From positions 1 through 7,757 of the forward strand of contig DAONLM010000146.1 of NCBI GenBank assembly GCA_035406685.1: 7,757 nt of DNA, given 5' to 3'. Under the pieces are notes generated by a model. That model was not told where the DNA came from. It ran no database searches and saw only the letters and a list, made by a program, of their open reading frames with translations. A program made the position numbers and the translations under genes. The DNA comes from DAONLM01 sp035406685 (GTDB lineage: Bacteria > Spirochaetota > GWE2-31-10 > MWDO01). Positions 6,044 to 7,757 of the stretch are shown piece after piece (the first letter of the stretch is position 1; each line of letters starts with the position of its first letter).

Positions 6044-6640
6044 ATGCAAGAAAAGATGGGAAAAACTATTGTTTTTTTAATAAAATTTTCTATTATAATG
6101 TTAATAATAGCAATATCTATAGGATTTATTTATAGAATAGCCTCTTATATATTTTTAAGAGATGTTCCTCTCGAATTTCAGGTTTTTTCTGATAAGAATC
6201 TTGCATTTCTTGATATTAATATTGTAATAATAGGATTTCTAATACCATTATCACTGGCTTTTATAGTGAGTTATGTAAGAAGTAATATAGCCTTAAATTT
6301 AGGTAGAATCAAAAGAATCAGAACTGCTTTTAAGATTTATATAACTGGCACAATAATTATAATTGTGGTCTCGATTTATAAAATAGTAATGTATTTTATA
6401 AAATTATCCACTAAAAATATAACTCAATCTCTTGATGAAATAGAAAGATCTCTATTTTTTGGTAGTGAAATTTTAAGAGGATTAATAAATTCATTATCTT
6501 ATCCCCTATTTGTATTTGGTTTACTATGGTTTTTATTTGTTTTATGGAAGGCTCTTTCAAAAATATCCGATAGATCTGGGAGTTTCTATTTTCTAAAAAG
6601 AAAAAATGAAATCCATTATTTTGACAATGATTATAAATAA
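6044..6640 (+). CDS. Four-span integral membrane protein, unknown
   Basis: I do not recognise the family. The 198-residue protein has four predicted membrane segments at about 8-30, 58-79, 97-119 and 150-171. A roughly 25-residue loop with LRDVPLEFQVFSDKNLAF lies between the first two. Basic clusters at 88-93 (RIKRIR) and 184-187 (LKRK) suggest cytoplasmic sides, and the hydrophilic C-terminus ends in HYFDNDYK. No catalytic motif is apparent. The start at 6044 is chosen because AGAGGAAG (6032-6039) precedes it; an in-frame ATG at residue 5 (6056) is possible but less well spaced. It lies between the small membrane protein (24 bases upstream) and the thioesterase (21 bases downstream) in an apparent operon. 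Confidence 0.82.
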   Translation: MQEKMGKTIVFLIKFSIIMLIIAISIGFIYRIASYIFLRDVPLEFQVFSDKNLAFLDINIVIIGFLIPLSLAFIVSYVRSNIALNLGRIKRIRTAFKIYITGTIIIIVVSIYKIVMYFIKLSTKNITQSLDEIERSLFFGSEILRGLINSLSYPLFVFGLLWFLFVLWKALSKISDRSGSFYFLKRKNEIHYFDNDYK

Positions 6641-6661
6641 TATTCTTTAAAGGATAATCAA

Positions 6662-7048
6662 ATGTATCTTTATAAAACAATGGTAGAATTTGAAGACATA
6701 GATTGTTATGGGATAATTCACCATCCAAAAATTTTATACTATTTTGAAAGAGCAAGAGTTCATTTTTTCCTGGATAATGGAATTGAGCTTGAAAATTTTC
6801 CTTATGGAATTGTTGTAAGAAGCATAAATATTCAATACAAAAATATGCTTGTTATGTTTGATAAAATAGATATTGAACTAAGGGTAAAAAATGTAGAGAA
6901 ATATAGATTTGATTTTGATTATTCTATTAAGAAAGAAGGTAAAACCTATGTTAGTGCCTTGCTTCAACTGGTTGTAATTGACAAAAATACCAAGAAATTA
7001 ACATCAATTCCAGAAATAATGTTAAAGCTATTTGAAAAACTTCAATAA
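6662..7048 (+). CDS. YbgC-type acyl-CoA thioesterase (hotdog fold)
   Basis: This 128-residue single-domain hotdog protein would hydrolyse an acyl-CoA (or related thioester) in the cytoplasm. The 4-hydroxybenzoyl-CoA thioesterase/YbgC signature is clear: FEDIDCYGIIHHPKILYYFERAR (residues 10-32), with D14 at the catalytic aspartate position and E29-R30 on the central helix. The strand region SINIQYKNMLVMFDKIDIE (54-72) follows as in the family, and the length is normal. Where many members have Val-Tyr before the His, this one has I18-I19-H20-H21. The true substrate cannot be read from sequence. AAAGGAT (6649-6654) lies before the ATG. The stop codon shares its last base with the ATG of endonuclease III (TAATG), implying coupled translation. 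Confidence 0.9.
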   Translation: MYLYKTMVEFEDIDCYGIIHHPKILYYFERARVHFFLDNGIELENFPYGIVVRSINIQYKNMLVMFDKIDIELRVKNVEKYRFDFDYSIKKEGKTYVSALLQLVVIDKNTKKLTSIPEIMLKLFEKLQ

Positions 7049-7695
7049 TGGATATATTTGATTTTGAATATGTTACAAAAATATTGGAAGAATCCTATTA
7101 CACAAATCCTTCCCCATCTGTAACATTAATAGCAAATACCAAAAAAGATCCTTTTAACATACTGCTATCCACAATTCTTAGTTTAAGAACAAAAGATAAA
7201 GTAACACTTGAAGCCTCAAATAGATTATTTGAAAAGGTAAAAAATTTTAATGATATTCTTGATATTTCAATCAATGAAATAGAAAGACTTATATATCCAG
7301 TAGGTTTTTATAAAACAAAGGCAAAAAGAATAAAAGAGATAGCAAAAATTATAGTCGAAAAATATGATGGTAAAGTACCAGAAAATTTTGAAGAGTTGTT
7401 AAAACTTCCAGGAGTTGGAAGAAAAACAGCGAATTTGGTTATTATACTCGGTTATAACAAAGATAGTATATGTGTCGATACACATGTTCATAGAATCGCA
7501 AATAGATTTGGTTGGGTGAAAACAAAAAAGCCTGAAGAAACTGAATTTGCTTTAAAAAAGTTATTACCTGTTTATCTATGGAAAAAGATAAATGATTATC
7601 TTGTAAGTTATGGTCAAACTGTATGTAAACCAGTTAAACCATTGTGTAATAAATGTAAACTGAATAATATCTGTCCAAGTTATAGAGATAAATAA
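7048..7695 (+). CDS. Endonuclease III (Fe-S DNA glycosylase/AP lyase)
   Basis: This base-excision repair enzyme removes oxidised pyrimidines from DNA and cleaves the abasic site. At 215 residues it has normal length. It carries the helix-hairpin-helix LPGVGRKTANLV (120-131) with catalytic K126. The catalytic D144 lies in VDTHVHR (143-149), 18 residues later as in E. coli Nth. The 4Fe-4S ligands C193, C200, C203 and C209 have the canonical C-x6-C-x2-C-x5-C spacing. The early motif reads LLSTILSLRTKDKVT (39-53), with R47 where E. coli has Gln; I associate this form with archaeal and deep-branching bacterial enzymes. It has no separate ribosome binding site of note: its ATG overlaps the thioesterase stop, so it is probably translated by coupling. 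Confidence 0.96.
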   Translation: MDIFDFEYVTKILEESYYTNPSPSVTLIANTKKDPFNILLSTILSLRTKDKVTLEASNRLFEKVKNFNDILDISINEIERLIYPVGFYKTKAKRIKEIAKIIVEKYDGKVPENFEELLKLPGVGRKTANLVIILGYNKDSICVDTHVHRIANRFGWVKTKKPEETEFALKKLLPVYLWKKINDYLVSYGQTVCKPVKPLCNKCKLNNICPSYRDK

Positions 7696-7757
7696 TTTTT
7701 TTTAAATTTGTAAATATTTCAATGAAGGAGAGGGATCAGAAATTTCTCATATAAAAA
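7696..7757. other. Right-edge intergenic sequence
   Basis: After the endonuclease III stop there is a T-run and AT-rich sequence without a G:C hairpin. A strong Shine-Dalgarno-like AAGGAGAGG lies at 7725-7733, but no ATG, GTG or TTG follows at suitable distance before the edge. A minus-strand frame is open from the right edge to a TGA at 7719-7721, which is too short to count as evidence. Confidence 0.4.

Noticed and set aside
5881..6135. 84-residue plus-strand frame from GTG 5881
   Set aside because: It starts inside the AAGGAG site of the 43-residue gene, overlaps the next gene, and has a Lys/Asn/Tyr/Phe-rich composition unlike a protein. The frame from ATG 5888 is better supported.
6621..6643. 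TTGACA at the end of the four-span gene as a promoter for the thioesterase
   Set aside because: No acceptable -10 lies 16-18 bases downstream; the nearest TATAAA and TAATAT are 5 and 11 bases away.
6411..6755. 114-residue minus-strand frame across the four-span and thioesterase genes
   Set aside because: It is a shadow of two genes on the other strand with no family features.
7725..7741. AGGGATCAGA as a fifth, degenerate copy of the AGGGACAGA repeat
   Set aside because: It has an inserted base and lacks the CCTATA extension; it reads better as a purine-rich ribosome-binding-like stretch.

Overview
The window is strongly AT-rich bacterial chromosome, with AGA/ATA/TTA-heavy codon use and long A/T runs. 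It has well-formed sigma70-type promoters: three of the four I place have a recognisable -10 hexamer 17 bases from the -35. Shine-Dalgarno sites are good and genes are closely packed. Peptidoglycan synthesis (Ddl), a lipoprotein solute-binding protein and a HAMP-PP2C regulator fit a free-living bacterium. The style resembles low-GC spirochaete-like or other deep-branching diderm lineages, but nothing here fixes the phylum, so that is only a guess.

Layout. Bases 1-200 hold a duplicated repeat module built on the core AGGGACAGACCTATA, cut by the left window edge. Bases 201-453 are AT-rich leader and end in a clear promoter. The first gene (454-1743, +) encodes a receiver / STAS-like / receiver protein. 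Its N-terminal receiver is degenerate and its C-terminal receiver is intact. It converges on and overlaps ddl (1740-2891, -) by 4 bp. Upstream of ddl on the same strand is a single tRNA-Phe(GAA) gene (2998-3070, -). Next comes a minus-strand pair read from one promoter at about 5623-5651: a membrane HAMP-PP2C (RsbU/SpoIIE-type) phosphatase (4054-5583), then a family 3 solute-binding lipoprotein (3202-4014).

Rightwards, after an AT-rich divergent intergenic region, is a plus-strand cluster. It holds a 43-residue single-membrane-span protein (5888-6019), a four-span membrane protein of unknown function (6044-6640), a YbgC-type acyl-CoA thioesterase (6662-7048) and endonuclease III (7048-7695). 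The last two share the bases TAATG.

How the genes may work together. The most interesting theme is signalling. A periplasm-facing PP2C phosphatase is co-transcribed with an orphan solute-binding lipoprotein with no ABC permease or ATPase beside it. About 2.3 kb away is a protein joining a STAS-like domain (the usual PP2C substrate type) to two receivers. In the STAS-like domain and in the first receiver, the usual phosphosite residue is glutamate. That suggests a partner-switching output with built-in phosphomimics, but the functional link between these genes is inference. The remaining genes are housekeeping (cell wall, translation, DNA repair, thioester hydrolysis) or unrecognised membrane proteins.
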